Notes: generated by a model not told the origin, from the sequence alone. 64,000 bases of DNA from Acidobacteriota bacterium (GCA_016185425.1 JACPNQ010000019.1:1-64000), one strand, 5' to 3'; shown: positions 53,661 through 63,583, counted from the first letter of the stretch. Program-made: numbers and translations.

Positions 53661-53792
53661 GTGAGCTCCGAACGCACCGAAAATCTCCCGCTGGCGAATA
53701 GCCGCGGAGTTGTGTGCCCGCTCGAAGTCACCGGCATTATTCCCATCGTAGTAGTAGCCATTATCGGGGTCACCGTAACGGTACCCGTCTGA
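53661..53792 (+). CDS. ilv leader peptide (Ile/Val-rich attenuation peptide)
   Basis: A short frame ending at TGA 53790-53792. Its last 19 residues read GIIPIVVVAIIGVTVTVPV: 5 Ile and 7 Val. The frame opens at GTG 53661 (43 residues); an internal GTG at 53712, after GGAG, would give 26 residues, and the true start is unclear. It lies 25 nt before a strong terminator and upstream of ilvB. Stalling on Ile/Val codons would report shortage of charged tRNA-Ile or tRNA-Val. Confidence 0.82.
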   Translation: MSSERTENLPLANSRGVVCPLEVTGIIPIVVVAIIGVTVTVPV

Positions 53793-53857
53793 GTGGCATC
53801 GGAAGATTCGGCAACGAGGCCACCGGACGGGACCAAACCCAGCCGGTGGCCTTTTTT
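53769..53857 (+). terminator. Transcription attenuator of the ilv operon
   Basis: The terminator is GGCCACCGG (53818-53826) paired with CCGGTGGCC (53843-53851), an inner GGG/CCC pairing, and six T (53852-53857). Upstream, CCCGTC (53784-53789), at the end of the leader-peptide frame, can pair with GACGGG (53826-53831), which would open the terminator. ACCG/CGGT around 53772-53782 may form the pause hairpin. The set matches pause, antiterminator and terminator elements. Confidence 0.8.
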
Positions 53858-53880
53858 AGTGTTTAGGGGTAATTAAAAAC

Positions 53881-55605
53881 ATGTCTCAACTGATGAGTGG
53901 CGCAAAAATCCTGCTCGAATGTCTAGCCCGGGAGGGCGTCGACACAATCTTTGGCTATCCGGGCGGCGTGACCTTGCCGCTATACGACGCAATGTACGAT
54001 AACCCCATCCGCCACGTGCTGGTGCGGCATGAACAGAACGCGGCGTTCGCGGCGCAGGGATACGCGCGATCGACGGGCAAGGTAGGCGTTTGCTGCGCCA
54101 CATCAGGACCGGGCGCGACGAACCTGGTGACCGGCCTGGTGGACGCAATGATGGATTCGATCCCCGTGGTGGCGTTGACCGGGCAAGTGACGGCAAAACT
54201 GATCGGCAGTGACGCGTTCCAGGAAGCGGATACGTTCGGGATCACGCGGTCGGCGACGAAGCATAACTACCTGGTCAAGAACATCAACGAACTGCCGCAG
54301 GTGATTCACGAAGCGTTCTACATTGCGGCGAGCGGGCGGCCGGGTCCGGTGCTGGTGGATGTGACGAAAGACGTGTTCCAGGGCAATGCGCACTATACGC
54401 CGGTGACCTCGATTCACTTGCCCGGTTATAAGGTCTACACGGAAGGCCATACAGGCCAGATCCGGCGCGCTGCGCAGATGATGCTGGAAGCGGAGCGGCC
54501 GATGATCTACGCGGGCGGCGGCATTGTGCTGTCGAACGCGAGCGAAGAGCTGCGTGAGCTCGTTGAGCTGGTCGACGCGCCCACGGTCTGTACATTGATG
54601 GGGCTGGGCTCGCTGCCGTCGGAACATCCGAACTTCATCAGCTTGCCCGGCATGCACGGCAGCTACGCCGCCAACATGGGGATGTACAACACGGACCTGA
54701 TCATTGCGCTGGGCGTGCGTTTTGACGATCGCGTGACGGGCCGGCTGAACGCATTCGCACCCCATGCGCGGATCATTCATGTGGACATCGACCCCGCCGA
54801 AATCAGCAAGATCCGTAATGCCGACCTGCCGATTGTCGGGGACCTAAAGCGCGTACTGCCTAAGATCAACGCCGTGTTGAAGGAACTGAAGACCGAAGCG
54901 GGCGACCGCACCGGCCTGCGCGCATGGTGGAAGCAGATGCGGGAGTGGAAGGAAGAGCATCCGCTGAAGCCCGTTGTCTCCGATACCGAGATCAAGCCGC
55001 AGCACCTGATGCAGGAGATCGACCGGCTGACGCAGGGCAAGGCGATTGTGACAAGCGACGTCGGCCAGCACCAGATGTGGGCCGCGCAGTTGATTCGCTT
55101 CAATGAACCGCGGCTGTGGATCAACTCGGGCGGACTGGGGTCGATGGGCTTCGGACTGCCATCGGCGCTGGGCGCGCAGGTGGCGAATCCGGATCAACTC
55201 GTGGTCGCGATCTGCGGCGACGGCGGGTTCCAGATGTCGATTCCGGAGTTGGCGACGCTGGTCAACTTCGGCCTGCCGGTGAAGGTGATCGTGATGAACA
55301 ACGGCTACCTGGGCATGGTGCGCCAGTGGCAGGAGCTGTTCTACGCGAACCGCATGTCGCAGGTGACGCTCGATTCATTCCCCGACGTGGTGCAATTGGC
55401 GGGCGCGTACGGATTCAAGGGCCGCACAGTGGAGCGGCCGGCCGAACTGGCGGAGGCGCTGCAGACGGCATTCTCCGAACCGGGCCCGTATCTGCTGAAC
55501 GTCCGTGTGTCGCCAACGGAGAACGTGTACCCGATGGTCCCGGCGGGCGGGGCGATCAATGAAATGGTGCTCACGCCGCCGCAACCGGCTGAGATCCGCA
55601 AGTAG
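53881..55605 (+). CDS. ilvB: Acetolactate synthase, large (catalytic) subunit
   Basis: A 574-residue ThDP enzyme condensing pyruvate with pyruvate or 2-oxobutyrate, the first common step to Val, Leu and Ile. DTIFGYPGGVTLPLYDA and RHEQNAAFAAQGYARSTGK give the catalytic Glu region, and GDGGFQMSIPELATLVNFGL is the ThDP/Mg motif. Length is standard. It is the first structural gene after the attenuator; ilvN follows 15 nt later. Confidence 0.96.
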   Translation: MSQLMSGAKILLECLAREGVDTIFGYPGGVTLPLYDAMYDNPIRHVLVRHEQNAAFAAQGYARSTGKVGVCCATSGPGATNLVTGLVDAMMDSIPVVALTGQVTAKLIGSDAFQEADTFGITRSATKHNYLVKNINELPQVIHEAFYIAASGRPGPVLVDVTKDVFQGNAHYTPVTSIHLPGYKVYTEGHTGQIRRAAQMMLEAERPMIYAGGGIVLSNASEELRELVELVDAPTVCTLMGLGSLPSEHPNFISLPGMHGSYAANMGMYNTDLIIALGVRFDDRVTGRLNAFAPHARIIHVDIDPAEISKIRNADLPIVGDLKRVLPKINAVLKELKTEAGDRTGLRAWWKQMREWKEEHPLKPVVSDTEIKPQHLMQEIDRLTQGKAIVTSDVGQHQMWAAQLIRFNEPRLWINSGGLGSMGFGLPSALGAQVANPDQLVVAICGDGGFQMSIPELATLVNFGLPVKVIVMNNGYLGMVRQWQELFYANRMSQVTLDSFPDVVQLAGAYGFKGRTVERPAELAEALQTAFSEPGPYLLNVRVSPTENVYPMVPAGGAINEMVLTPPQPAEIRK

Positions 55606-55620
55606 AAACGAGGAATTTCC

Positions 55621-56172
55621 ATGTTGCAGATTATTAGTCTCTTGGTGGAGAACAAGACCGGTGCGCTGATGCGTGTAACCGGTCTGCTCACCGCGCGCGG
55701 CTACAACATCGACAGCCTGACGGTCGCGCGCACGCTGGACCCCGAGCTTTCGCGGATGACGATCGCGGTCGAGATCGAACCGCACCAGCGCCGCCAGTTG
55801 ATCAAGCATATGAACAAGCTGATCAATGTTTTGCAGGCTACCGATTTGACCGACGCGCCGGCCGTTACCCGCGAGCTGGTGCTGATGCGTGTGCGCGCTC
55901 CGCAGGAGTCGCGTACCGCCATTTTGAAGGAAGCCGAAATCTTCGGCGCTCGCGTTGTCGATTCGACGCTCGAAGGTTTTGCGCTCGAAGCCACGGGCGA
56001 TATTGAAAAGCTCGACGAGTTCATCGATATCATGCGCAGCTACGGCGAGATCGAAGTGACTCGCGGCGGCGCAGTGGCAGTTTCACTGGAGTCCAAGAAA
56101 CTCCGGCTTTCGCCCCCGGTGCCCCGCGGCGCTGAGGAACCGAAGTCGGAAGAGAAAAACGGAGTGATTTAA
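55621..56172 (+). CDS. ilvN: Acetolactate synthase, small regulatory subunit
   Basis: A 183-residue regulatory subunit. The N-terminal ACT domain ([20 protein letters not shown], then [11 protein letters not shown]) binds valine for feedback inhibition; the C-terminal IlvN domain ([24 protein letters not shown]) activates IlvB. Length suits the IlvH type. Its stop overlaps the ilvC start by one base (TAATG), so translation is coupled. Confidence 0.94.
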   Translation: MLQIISLLVENKTGALMRVTGLLTARGYNIDSLTVARTLDPELSRMTIAVEIEPHQRRQLIKHMNKLINVLQATDLTDAPAVTRELVLMRVRAPQESRTAILKEAEIFGARVVDSTLEGFALEATGDIEKLDEFIDIMRSYGEIEVTRGGAVAVSLESKKLRLSPPVPRGAEEPKSEEKNGVI

Positions 56173-57191
56173 TGCTGAATCGGTATTACGAAAAAGACGG
56201 CGATCCCAGCCTGCTGAAGGGCCGGACGTTCGCCATCATCGGCTACGGCAGCCAGGGCCATGCTCATGCGCTGAATCTGCGCGATTCGGGCGCGGACGTC
56301 ATTGTCGGCCTGTATCCGGGATCGAAGAGCTGGGCGAAGGCGGAGTCGGCCGGGCTGCGCGTCATGACGACGGGCGAAGCGACAAAGGCCGCCGACACGA
56401 TCATGGTTCTGGTCAGCGACCATATCCAGCCGGACCTATATGAGAAGGAGATTGCTCCCAATCTTTCCGCGGGCAAGACGCTGATGTTCGCGCACGGCTT
56501 CTCGATTCATTTCGGTTATGTGAAGCCGCCGGCCGATGTCGATGTCAGCCTGATTGCGCCGAAGTCGCCGGGCCACCGCGTGCGCGAACTGTTTGTCGAG
56601 AACGTGGGTGTTCCGGGTCTCGTCGCCGTGCAGCAGAATCCGTCGGGCAAGGCGCTGCAGAATGCGCTGGCGTATGCGCTGGGCATCGGCTGCCTGCGCG
56701 CCGGCGTGATTGAGACCTCGTTCAAGGAAGAGGCGGAGACCGATCTGTTCGGTGAGCAAACCGTTCTGTGCGGCGGCACGAGCGAACTGATCAAAGCCGG
56801 CTTTGAAACGCTGGTCGAGGCGGGTTATGCGCCGGAGATGGCGTACTTCGAGTGCCTGCACGAGCTGAAGCTGATCGTCGACCTGATCTATGAGGGCGGC
56901 TTGAACTATATGCGCTACTCGGTTTCCGATACGGCCGAATACGGCGACTACGTGACTGGGCCGCGGCTGGTTAATGCGGAAACCAAGGCGCGGATGAAGG
57001 AAGTTCTGAAGGAGATCCAGGAAGGCAAGTTCGCCGAGACCTGGATGAACGAGAACCGCACCGGCCGTGGCAAGTTCCTCGCCATGCGCGAAGCCAACCA
57101 GACACACCAGATCGAAACGGTGGGTAAAGAACTCCGGGCCATGATGCCCTTCCTCAAGAAGAAAAAGGAAACCGGCGTACCGGAAGCCTAA
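56172..57191 (+). CDS. ilvC: Ketol-acid reductoisomerase
   Basis: A 339-residue class I (short) enzyme converting acetolactate or acetohydroxybutyrate to dihydroxy acids with NADPH and Mg. The nucleotide fold is [20 protein letters not shown]; the knotted C-terminal domain holds the acidic Mg ligands ([34 protein letters not shown]). All expected blocks are present. Next gene after 39 nt. Confidence 0.96.
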   Translation: MLNRYYEKDGDPSLLKGRTFAIIGYGSQGHAHALNLRDSGADVIVGLYPGSKSWAKAESAGLRVMTTGEATKAADTIMVLVSDHIQPDLYEKEIAPNLSAGKTLMFAHGFSIHFGYVKPPADVDVSLIAPKSPGHRVRELFVENVGVPGLVAVQQNPSGKALQNALAYALGIGCLRAGVIETSFKEEAETDLFGEQTVLCGGTSELIKAGFETLVEAGYAPEMAYFECLHELKLIVDLIYEGGLNYMRYSVSDTAEYGDYVTGPRLVNAETKARMKEVLKEIQEGKFAETWMNENRTGRGKFLAMREANQTHQIETVGKELRAMMPFLKKKKETGVPEA

Positions 57192-57230
57192 CAGGCACCG
57201 GGCCGGCCGTCCTCATCAAGGAGCCAATCC

Positions 57231-58844
57231 ATGCGCATCTACACCTTCGACACAACGCTTCGCGACGGCACGCAAGGCGAAGCCGTCTCCTTCTCTGTCG
57301 AGGACAAGCTGATTATCAGCCAGAAACTGGATGAGCTGGGGATTGACTACATTGAGGGCGGCTGGCCCGGGTCCAATCCGAAAGACAAAGATTTCTTTGC
57401 GCGGGCGAAGGATGAGCTACGGCTGAAACATGCGAAGCTGACGGCATTCGGCTCGACGCATTTCGCGCGAAACACAGTCGACAGCGACCCGAACGTACGC
57501 GAGTTGTTGGGCGCGGAAACGCCCGTGATCAGCATCTTCGGCAAGACGTGGGATTTCCACGTGACGCGCGCACTGGGCATTACGCTCGAAGAGAATTTGA
57601 AGATCATCGCGAATACCGTCGGGTATTTGAAGCAGCATGGACGCGAGGTGGTTTACGACGCCGAGCACTTCTTCGACGGGTATGCGGCGAATCCGGAATA
57701 CGCGCTGCAAACACTGCAAGCCGCCCATGAAGCCGGCGCCGATGTGCTCTGCCTGTGCGATACGAACGGCGGAACGATTACGTCGAAGTTGCGCGCGGCT
57801 GTCGAGACGGTACGGGCGCGGTTTAGCGGCGTGATCGGCATTCATCCGCACAACGATTCCGATGTCGCGGTGGCCAACGCACTGGCTGCGATCGAAGCGG
57901 GCGCGACGCATGTGCAGGGCTGTATGAACGGTTACGGCGAGCGCTGCGGTAATGCGAATCTGGCGTCGGTCATTGCGAATCTCGAGTTGAAGCTTGGGTA
58001 CACGACGATCGGGCGGGACAAGCTGGCGGGGTTGACGTCGGTGGCGCGGTTCATCGCCGAGTTGGCGAATCTGCAGGTCCCGAACGGGCAGCCGTATGTT
58101 GGCCAAAGCGCGTTTGCGCATAAGGGCGGCGTGCATGTCAGCGCCGTGCTGAAGGATTCGGCGACGTATGAGCATGTGCGGCCGGAGACGGTGGGCAATC
58201 GGCAGCGGGTGCTGGTCAGCGATTTGTCGGGCCGCAGCAACATCTTCTACAAGCTGAAGGAACATGGCCTCGAAGAAAAGCTGAACGAAGAGTCGCGGAA
58301 GGTTTTGCTTGAGAAGATCAAGCAGATGGAGTTCGAAGGATACGAGCTCGAGGCGGCGGAGGGCACATTTGAGCTGATGGTGCGCGAGGCTTTGAATCCC
58401 GGCAAGGACTTCTTCCAGTTGGTCAGCTTCGATGTGACAACGAAGATGGGGCGCAGCGGCGGTTCGTTGACGATGGCGACGCTGTCGTTACAGGCCGCCG
58501 ATGGATTGCACACGGAGACCGCGGTGGGAAATGGCCCGGTGAATGCGTTGGACTTGTGCTTGCGTGAGTGCCTGGTGGGCAGCTATCCGGCGATCAAGAA
58601 CGTGAAGCTCACAGACTACAAGGTTCGCGTGATTGACTCGAAGAAAGGCACGGCCGCGAAGGTGCGCGTGCTGATCGAGTGGAGCGACCATAAGCGCTCC
58701 TGGGCTACGGTGGGCGTGTCGGACAACGTGGTTGAAGCGAGCTGGAAGGCGCTTGTAGACGCGATCCGGCTGGAGCTTATGCGTCTGTCGGATAAGGACG
58801 ACGCGATCGAAAAGGCAGTGGAAGATTACTGCTGGGGCGTTTAG
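57231..58844 (+). CDS. cimA: (R)-citramalate synthase
   Basis: A 537-residue enzyme of the CimA/TIGR00977 type. The HMGL-like barrel starts with FDTTLRDGTQGEAVSFSVED, and HPHNDSDVAVANALAAIEAG carries the metal histidines. The C-terminal LeuA-type allosteric domain begins around residue 400. It condenses acetyl-CoA and pyruvate to citramalate, a threonine-independent entry to 2-oxobutyrate and isoleucine. LeuA is an alternative, but the N-terminal motif and length favour CimA. Placement after ilvBNC fits isoleucine supply. It ends 4 nt inside the convergent DUF885 gene. Confidence 0.88.
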   Translation: MRIYTFDTTLRDGTQGEAVSFSVEDKLIISQKLDELGIDYIEGGWPGSNPKDKDFFARAKDELRLKHAKLTAFGSTHFARNTVDSDPNVRELLGAETPVISIFGKTWDFHVTRALGITLEENLKIIANTVGYLKQHGREVVYDAEHFFDGYAANPEYALQTLQAAHEAGADVLCLCDTNGGTITSKLRAAVETVRARFSGVIGIHPHNDSDVAVANALAAIEAGATHVQGCMNGYGERCGNANLASVIANLELKLGYTTIGRDKLAGLTSVARFIAELANLQVPNGQPYVGQSAFAHKGGVHVSAVLKDSATYEHVRPETVGNRQRVLVSDLSGRSNIFYKLKEHGLEEKLNEESRKVLLEKIKQMEFEGYELEAAEGTFELMVREALNPGKDFFQLVSFDVTTKMGRSGGSLTMATLSLQAADGLHTETAVGNGPVNALDLCLRECLVGSYPAIKNVKLTDYKVRVIDSKKGTAAKVRVLIEWSDHKRSWATVGVSDNVVEASWKALVDAIRLELMRLSDKDDAIEKAVEDYCWGV

Positions 58845-60541
58845 AGCGTCTGGCCGTCTTCGCCGAGCAGGATGCGGCGAATGAGCTTGATCGGAATCGC
58901 CCCTTGTTTGACGAAGTCCGCATGGAAGCGGGCGAGCTTGAAGTCCGCGCCTTTGGCTTTTTTGTAGTCTTCGCGCAGTTTGTAGACCTGCAGCTTGCCG
59001 AGCGTGTAGTAGAGATACGTCGGATTGTAGGCGCCGCGGCGCGACTCTTCATAGGCGTTTGCGGGCTCCTGGAATCCCTTGTCGATAAAGACTCGCGCGC
59101 CTTGCTCGACAGTCATGCCCTGCGTATGGAGTTTGATGCCGACGACATAGCGGCAGTCGCGCAGCAGCGCTTCGGACAATTGTGCAAGCCTGATCTTCGG
59201 GTCGCCGTTGCGGAAGCCTTCCTCCAACATCATCTGCTCGGCGTAGTGAGCCCAGCCTTCGGCATTGCTGCTGCACGAGTAGAGCTTGCGCGTTTTCGTG
59301 GGGAATTGCGGCGCGAAGAGGAACTGCGTAAAGTGACCGGGGAAGACCTCGTGGATGGTGATGATGTCCATTACGGGCTTGTTGTAGAGACGGAGATGCT
59401 CCTCTTTGTGCTTGGCGTCCCACTCCTTTTCCGGGGGCGTGACGTAGTAGAACGCTTCCGTCGCCTTTGTTTCGTAGGCGCCGGGCGAGTCCATCGACGC
59501 GAATGTTCCGGACCGCGCGTAGGGCGGCGTTTCCTCGACAAGCGGGTAGCCGTCATTGGGCAGGTCGATAATCTTTTTGTCAACGAGAAATTTGCGGATG
59601 CTGAGCAGTGTGCGGCGCGTCGCGGGAATCAGGTCGGCTTCGGTGGGGTGGTCGTTCGAGATCGATGCCATCACCTCGGCGGGCGTCTTAGTGGGATCGA
59701 TGCGGCGGGCGGTTTCGATGAAGGCCTTGTAGTCCTTCTCCAGATTCGCTTCGCCAATGGCGAGAATGCGGTCGAGGGGTACCTCGACCATCTCTTCATA
59801 CCGCAGTTTTTTTGCGAAATTCGCCGCGTTGATCGCGTACGCGCCTTTCGATCGCGGCAGCAGATCCGTCTTCAGCCATTTCACGGCGTCCATCATCGCC
59901 TTTACCGCTTCTTCATTCGCGTTGTCGAACCATACGGTCAAACGCGGGTCGCCGCCCACGGCGTCCTTGGCCCACGAAGCCACCGTGTTTTTGTAGAAAC
60001 CGATCGATCCACCCGCCATGCGGATCGCCAGATCGGTGAACTCTTTCGGCGGGTTTGCGACGTTGGCCTTCATCGCGGCGATGACTTTCGGCACCTCTTG
60101 CAAGCGGCTGACGACGAACTCCAGACGCTTGGCTTTGGGCGCGAAATTCCGCTTCATTAACGCGTCGATGGCGCCACCGGGCGTTCCGATGTACATCATC
60201 GGATTCGACTTCCAGCTCTGTATCGTTTGCAACTCCAGGAGCTCCGCGCGAATGGCCGAACGCAGGATCTCGCCGTCGATGAGCTGGTCACTCGACAAGC
60301 CATTCATGTTTTGTAGAGTCGCGAGCATCTTCTTGAGCTCGTCCTCACGCCTGGCTACCGCCGCCTGCGAAAAGTCTTCCAGCAGCGCGTCGTAATCATG
60401 CACGCCTACGCCGGTCGCGACCGAGGGATTGGCGCGCAGCCACTTCGACCAATACTCCTCCTCAAATTCGTTGAACCTCGTCGAAGGACCGCAGGCCGTC
60501 AACACGGCCACAAGCGGAACGGAAAGCCACACTCGGCGCAT
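58841..60541 (-). CDS. DUF885 family lipoprotein, putative zinc peptidase
   Basis: A 566-residue protein. The lipoprotein signal ends in VLTAC (Cys17). The DUF885 fold is helical, with the metal-site-like TIHEVFPGHFTQF and a later EGWAHYAEQMMLEEG supplying a second Glu/His set, as in M32/M3-like carboxypeptidases. It is probably a membrane-anchored peptidase facing the periplasm. Family proteins are uncharacterised, so activity is inference. It converges on cimA with a 4-nt overlap and is divergent from the tRNA-Arg gene. Confidence 0.85.
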   Translation of the reverse strand: MRRVWLSVPLVAVLTACGPSTRFNEFEEEYWSKWLRANPSVATGVGVHDYDALLEDFSQAAVARREDELKKMLATLQNMNGLSSDQLIDGEILRSAIRAELLELQTIQSWKSNPMMYIGTPGGAIDALMKRNFAPKAKRLEFVVSRLQEVPKVIAAMKANVANPPKEFTDLAIRMAGGSIGFYKNTVASWAKDAVGGDPRLTVWFDNANEEAVKAMMDAVKWLKTDLLPRSKGAYAINAANFAKKLRYEEMVEVPLDRILAIGEANLEKDYKAFIETARRIDPTKTPAEVMASISNDHPTEADLIPATRRTLLSIRKFLVDKKIIDLPNDGYPLVEETPPYARSGTFASMDSPGAYETKATEAFYYVTPPEKEWDAKHKEEHLRLYNKPVMDIITIHEVFPGHFTQFLFAPQFPTKTRKLYSCSSNAEGWAHYAEQMMLEEGFRNGDPKIRLAQLSEALLRDCRYVVGIKLHTQGMTVEQGARVFIDKGFQEPANAYEESRRGAYNPTYLYYTLGKLQVYKLREDYKKAKGADFKLARFHADFVKQGAIPIKLIRRILLGEDGQTL

Positions 60542-60575
60542 CTCATCAGGATCGCATTTACAATAGAAGAAGCGC

Positions 60576-60652
<77 letters not shown>

Positions 60653-60662
60653 ATATAATTCT

Positions 60663-62153
60663 GTGTCCGGCTCTTATCCTCCGTCCCCGAATCCGGCTAT
60701 CCGCGTTCGAGTCGGCCTCCCCAACGCCGCCCCTCGCGACTATTACTTCACGACGACCTTCCGCATCGGCCGCGTGGCGGAGTGCGAACTCTGCATCGAA
60801 GATCCCCACGTCAGCCGGCAGCATGCGACAGTCGGCTTCGGGAATGGCCAGTGGTGGGTCCAGGATTTGAACAGCGCGAACGGCATTTGGATGGATGGCC
60901 AGCGCGTGCAGACGATTGCCATCAGCCAGACGGTTACGTTCCGGCTGGGCGTGGAAGGGCCGTGGGTGATGATGCAGGCCGATACGCCGTCCATTCAGGC
61001 GAAGGCGGCGGTGCAGGTTCCGGCGCAGCAGCCGATCGGCGGCGAGACGCGCATGATCGCCAGCTACACCGAGAAATATCTGACCGGCAAGACCGACACG
61101 CCGGCCGGCGAGCGAACAATGATGATCCGCAAGGCGTTCACGCGGGTCCAGAAGAAGCAAAAGCGGAAACACTGGATTGTCGTCGGCGCATTAGTGGTCC
61201 TGCTGGCGGGCGTTGGCGGATTCGCATGGTATCGCGATCAGCAGGTCCGTAAACAGACGGCGATGGCGCAGGAGTTGTTCTATTCGATGAAGTCGCTCGA
61301 CGTCGATATCGCCAATGTGGAGCGATTGGTGGCCGACAGCAGCGGGCCGCAGGGCGTCGAGCAGATCCGCAAGTTCCGCGAGCGGCGCACGCAGATGGAA
61401 AACCAATACGACAAGTTCCTCTCGGGATTAAAGCTCTACGACAAGCAGCTTTCCGAGGAAGAGCGGTTGATTCTGCGTATGGCGCGGGTATTCGGCGAGT
61501 GCGAGCTCGCTGCGCCGCCCGAATTCATCACGGAAGTGAAGAGCTATATCGGCAAGTGGCAATCGTCGCCGCGTTATAAGACGGCCATTGAGCGCGCCCT
61601 TTCGAATGGCTACCACGTCCGCATCTCGAAGGAGTTTCTGGATCGCGGCCTGCCGCCCCAGTTCTTCTACTTAGCGATGCAGGAGAGCAACTTCGAACCC
61701 CTCATCAGCGGGCCGATGACGTACAAGGGATACGCGAAGGGAATGTGGCAATTCATTCCGGAGACCGGCGAAAAGTACGGCTTGAAGACCGGCCCGCTTT
61801 TCGAGATGCCGCGCCCCGATCCGGGCGACGACCGCCATAACTGGGAGAAGGCCACTGTCGCCGCGTCCAAGTACATCAAGGACATCTATTCCACCGACGC
61901 GCAGGCATCCGGGCTGCTCGTGATGGCGTCCTACAACTGGGGCGAGCACCGCGTGATCAAGCTGCTGCAGACAATGCCCGCCAATCCGAAGGAACGCAAC
62001 TTCTGGCAGGTCCTGACCAAGTATCGCGACAAGTGGCCGAACGAGACGTATGACTATGTCTATTACATATTCTCCGCCGCGGTGATCGGTGAGAACCCGC
62101 GACTGTTCGGCTTCCAGTTCGACAACCCGCTAAGCCACCTGGAAAAGCGTTAG
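60663..62153 (+). CDS. FHA-TM-lytic transglycosylase fusion
   Basis: A 496-residue protein starting at GTG. Residues 10-105 are an FHA phosphothreonine-binding domain (FRIGRVAECELCIEDPHVSR, QHATV, NSANGIW). A membrane helix lies at about 170-192 (HWIVVGALVVLLAGVGGFAW), then a coiled coil and an SLT-type lytic transglycosylase domain (about 330-480) with catalytic Glu in AMQESNFEP and GMWQFIPETGEKYGL. So a cytoplasmic phospho-sensor is joined to a periplasmic peptidoglycan-cleaving enzyme. No clear ribosome site lies between the tRNA end and GTG. Confidence 0.85.
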   Translation: MSGSYPPSPNPAIRVRVGLPNAAPRDYYFTTTFRIGRVAECELCIEDPHVSRQHATVGFGNGQWWVQDLNSANGIWMDGQRVQTIAISQTVTFRLGVEGPWVMMQADTPSIQAKAAVQVPAQQPIGGETRMIASYTEKYLTGKTDTPAGERTMMIRKAFTRVQKKQKRKHWIVVGALVVLLAGVGGFAWYRDQQVRKQTAMAQELFYSMKSLDVDIANVERLVADSSGPQGVEQIRKFRERRTQMENQYDKFLSGLKLYDKQLSEEERLILRMARVFGECELAAPPEFITEVKSYIGKWQSSPRYKTAIERALSNGYHVRISKEFLDRGLPPQFFYLAMQESNFEPLISGPMTYKGYAKGMWQFIPETGEKYGLKTGPLFEMPRPDPGDDRHNWEKATVAASKYIKDIYSTDAQASGLLVMASYNWGEHRVIKLLQTMPANPKERNFWQVLTKYRDKWPNETYDYVYYIFSAAVIGENPRLFGFQFDNPLSHLEKR

Positions 62154-62635
62154 CGCAGCTCCGCCACCGGCCCGTCGGCGTCGCGCAGGCGCAGCACGAC
62201 TCCTTTGCGCGCGGCAATATCGCTCTCGGGAGCCTCGAAGCTGGCCGCCGCCATTCGCTCGACGGTCTGCTTCTTCGCGATCTTTTCTCCGGTCGCAATG
62301 GATGGGACCAGTTTCTCACCTAACGCGGGCAGCGCCGGGAAAAGCAGTTTCGCGTCGACTTCCGGAATGAACTGGCCGATCGCTCTTCTGCCGTCGGCCA
62401 GCGTTATTTCCACTTCCACCGTCTTCACCACAAATGGATAATCGGCGGGGTTCGTCGCGCGGAAATCGAGCACGATGACGGAACGGGTTGCGCTCAATCC
62501 CGCCGTACGCGTCTTGCGGATGCTCCCGTCCAGCGTGAGATGCGTACCGCGCGTGGCCAACAAACCGCCGCTAATCAACACGCCGACAATCAGCAATCCG
62601 ATTCCAGCGCACAGCAGCAGCGTCTTGCTCGGCAT
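62150..62635 (-). CDS. Single-pass membrane protein, LEA14-like
   Basis: A 161-residue protein with an N-terminal anchor (LLLCAGIGLLIVGVLISGGL). The rest is beta-rich and reads like a LEA14/WHy-type Ig fold (VIVLDFRATNPADYPFVVKT, then VEVEITLADGRRAIGQ). No catalytic motif is seen. It is convergent with the transglycosylase gene (4-nt overlap) and is the last of a minus-strand series. Confidence 0.65.
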   Translation of the reverse strand: MPSKTLLLCAGIGLLIVGVLISGGLLATRGTHLTLDGSIRKTRTAGLSATRSVIVLDFRATNPADYPFVVKTVEVEITLADGRRAIGQFIPEVDAKLLFPALPALGEKLVPSIATGEKIAKKQTVERMAAASFEAPESDIAARKGVVLRLRDADGPVAELR

Positions 62636-62644
62636 AATGCCTCT

Positions 62645-63583
62645 CTACGAACTCCGCCTTTCGGCGACGCGGATCATTTCTTCCATGCACTGGTGGGAGC
62701 GCCGGATCTGTTCCTCGCCGAAGATGTGGCATTCCAGCCCGACCTGCCCGGCGTAGCCATCTTTCTCAAGCGCCGTGTAGATAGAGGCCCATTCGAGATA
62801 GTCCGCCGGGAACTCCTTCAGGATGCTCTTGCCCTTCACCTGTACATTCCAGACCTTCTTCTTCGGCAGCAGTGCGTAGCCGTGCGGGAAGACCTCTTCC
62901 TTTAAGTGGTGTCCGTTCAGCGGGTCCCAATTGATGCCGAATGCCTTCGATGGAATCGCCTTCATCGCCGCGGCCAGCTCATCGCAGCGCGCCACGTTGC
63001 ACGCCACTTCGTTCTCCAGCAGCAGTTTCGCGCCTTCCTTCTCCGCTACCTTTACCATCGGCCCGAGGATGTCATAAACGCGCTGCATCGTCTTTTCCGG
63101 CTCCGCCGTGCGAAGAAAAGCGAAGATGCGGACTTTGTCGCAGCCCAAAATCTGCGAGGCGCGGATCGACTTGTGCAGCGTTTCCATGCGCGTATCGAAG
63201 CTCTGCTGGTCGCGGGCAACGCGCTTGGCTTTCTGTTCCGGCGTCTCCGCGCGCTGGCGCGCATACTCGGTGCCGGGCAGCGCAAATTTGCATTGGCCGG
63301 AGTTGAAGAACGATACTTTTATGCCGTGATCGGCGAACTCTTTCGACGCCTCTTTCAGCTCCGCCTCCGACAAGTCGGAGTAATGTTTTTTCGCTCCGGG
63401 AACGCCCCGGAGCTCCAGGTATCGCAGGCCAAATTTCTTCGCGAATTCAAAGTTTTCCGCGGGTGTCTTCCCGCTCTCGTCGGTCAACGTCGCCATCCGG
63501 GTGTGGTCGAGTTTGGCGGCCTTTGCAAAAAGACCAGGGACTGACAGGCCGAAGCCTGCGGTAATTAGCTGTCTGCGATCCAT
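62645..63583 (-). CDS. TAT-exported sugar-phosphate isomerase/epimerase-like protein
   Basis: A 312-residue protein. MDRRQLITAGFGLSVPG is a twin-arginine signal. The mature part is a xylose-isomerase-like TIM barrel (AP endonuclease 2 superfamily): GLRYLELRG, KLLLENEV (metal Glu), NWDPLNGHH (Asp/His) and GQVGLECHI (final Glu) supply the usual metal ligands. Secreted members are common in Acidobacteriota and probably act on sugars or inositols; the substrate is unknown. Start 63583 was chosen for the signal. It lies 9 nt before the LEA14-like gene. Confidence 0.82.
   Translation of the reverse strand: MDRRQLITAGFGLSVPGLFAKAAKLDHTRMATLTDESGKTPAENFEFAKKFGLRYLELRGVPGAKKHYSDLSEAELKEASKEFADHGIKVSFFNSGQCKFALPGTEYARQRAETPEQKAKRVARDQQSFDTRMETLHKSIRASQILGCDKVRIFAFLRTAEPEKTMQRVYDILGPMVKVAEKEGAKLLLENEVACNVARCDELAAAMKAIPSKAFGINWDPLNGHHLKEEVFPHGYALLPKKKVWNVQVKGKSILKEFPADYLEWASIYTALEKDGYAGQVGLECHIFGEEQIRRSHQCMEEMIRVAERRSS

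Noticed and set aside
60654..60659. TATAAT between tRNA-Arg and the FHA gene as its promoter
   Set aside because: The transcript would begin after the GTG start at 60663 and no later start preserves the FHA domain.
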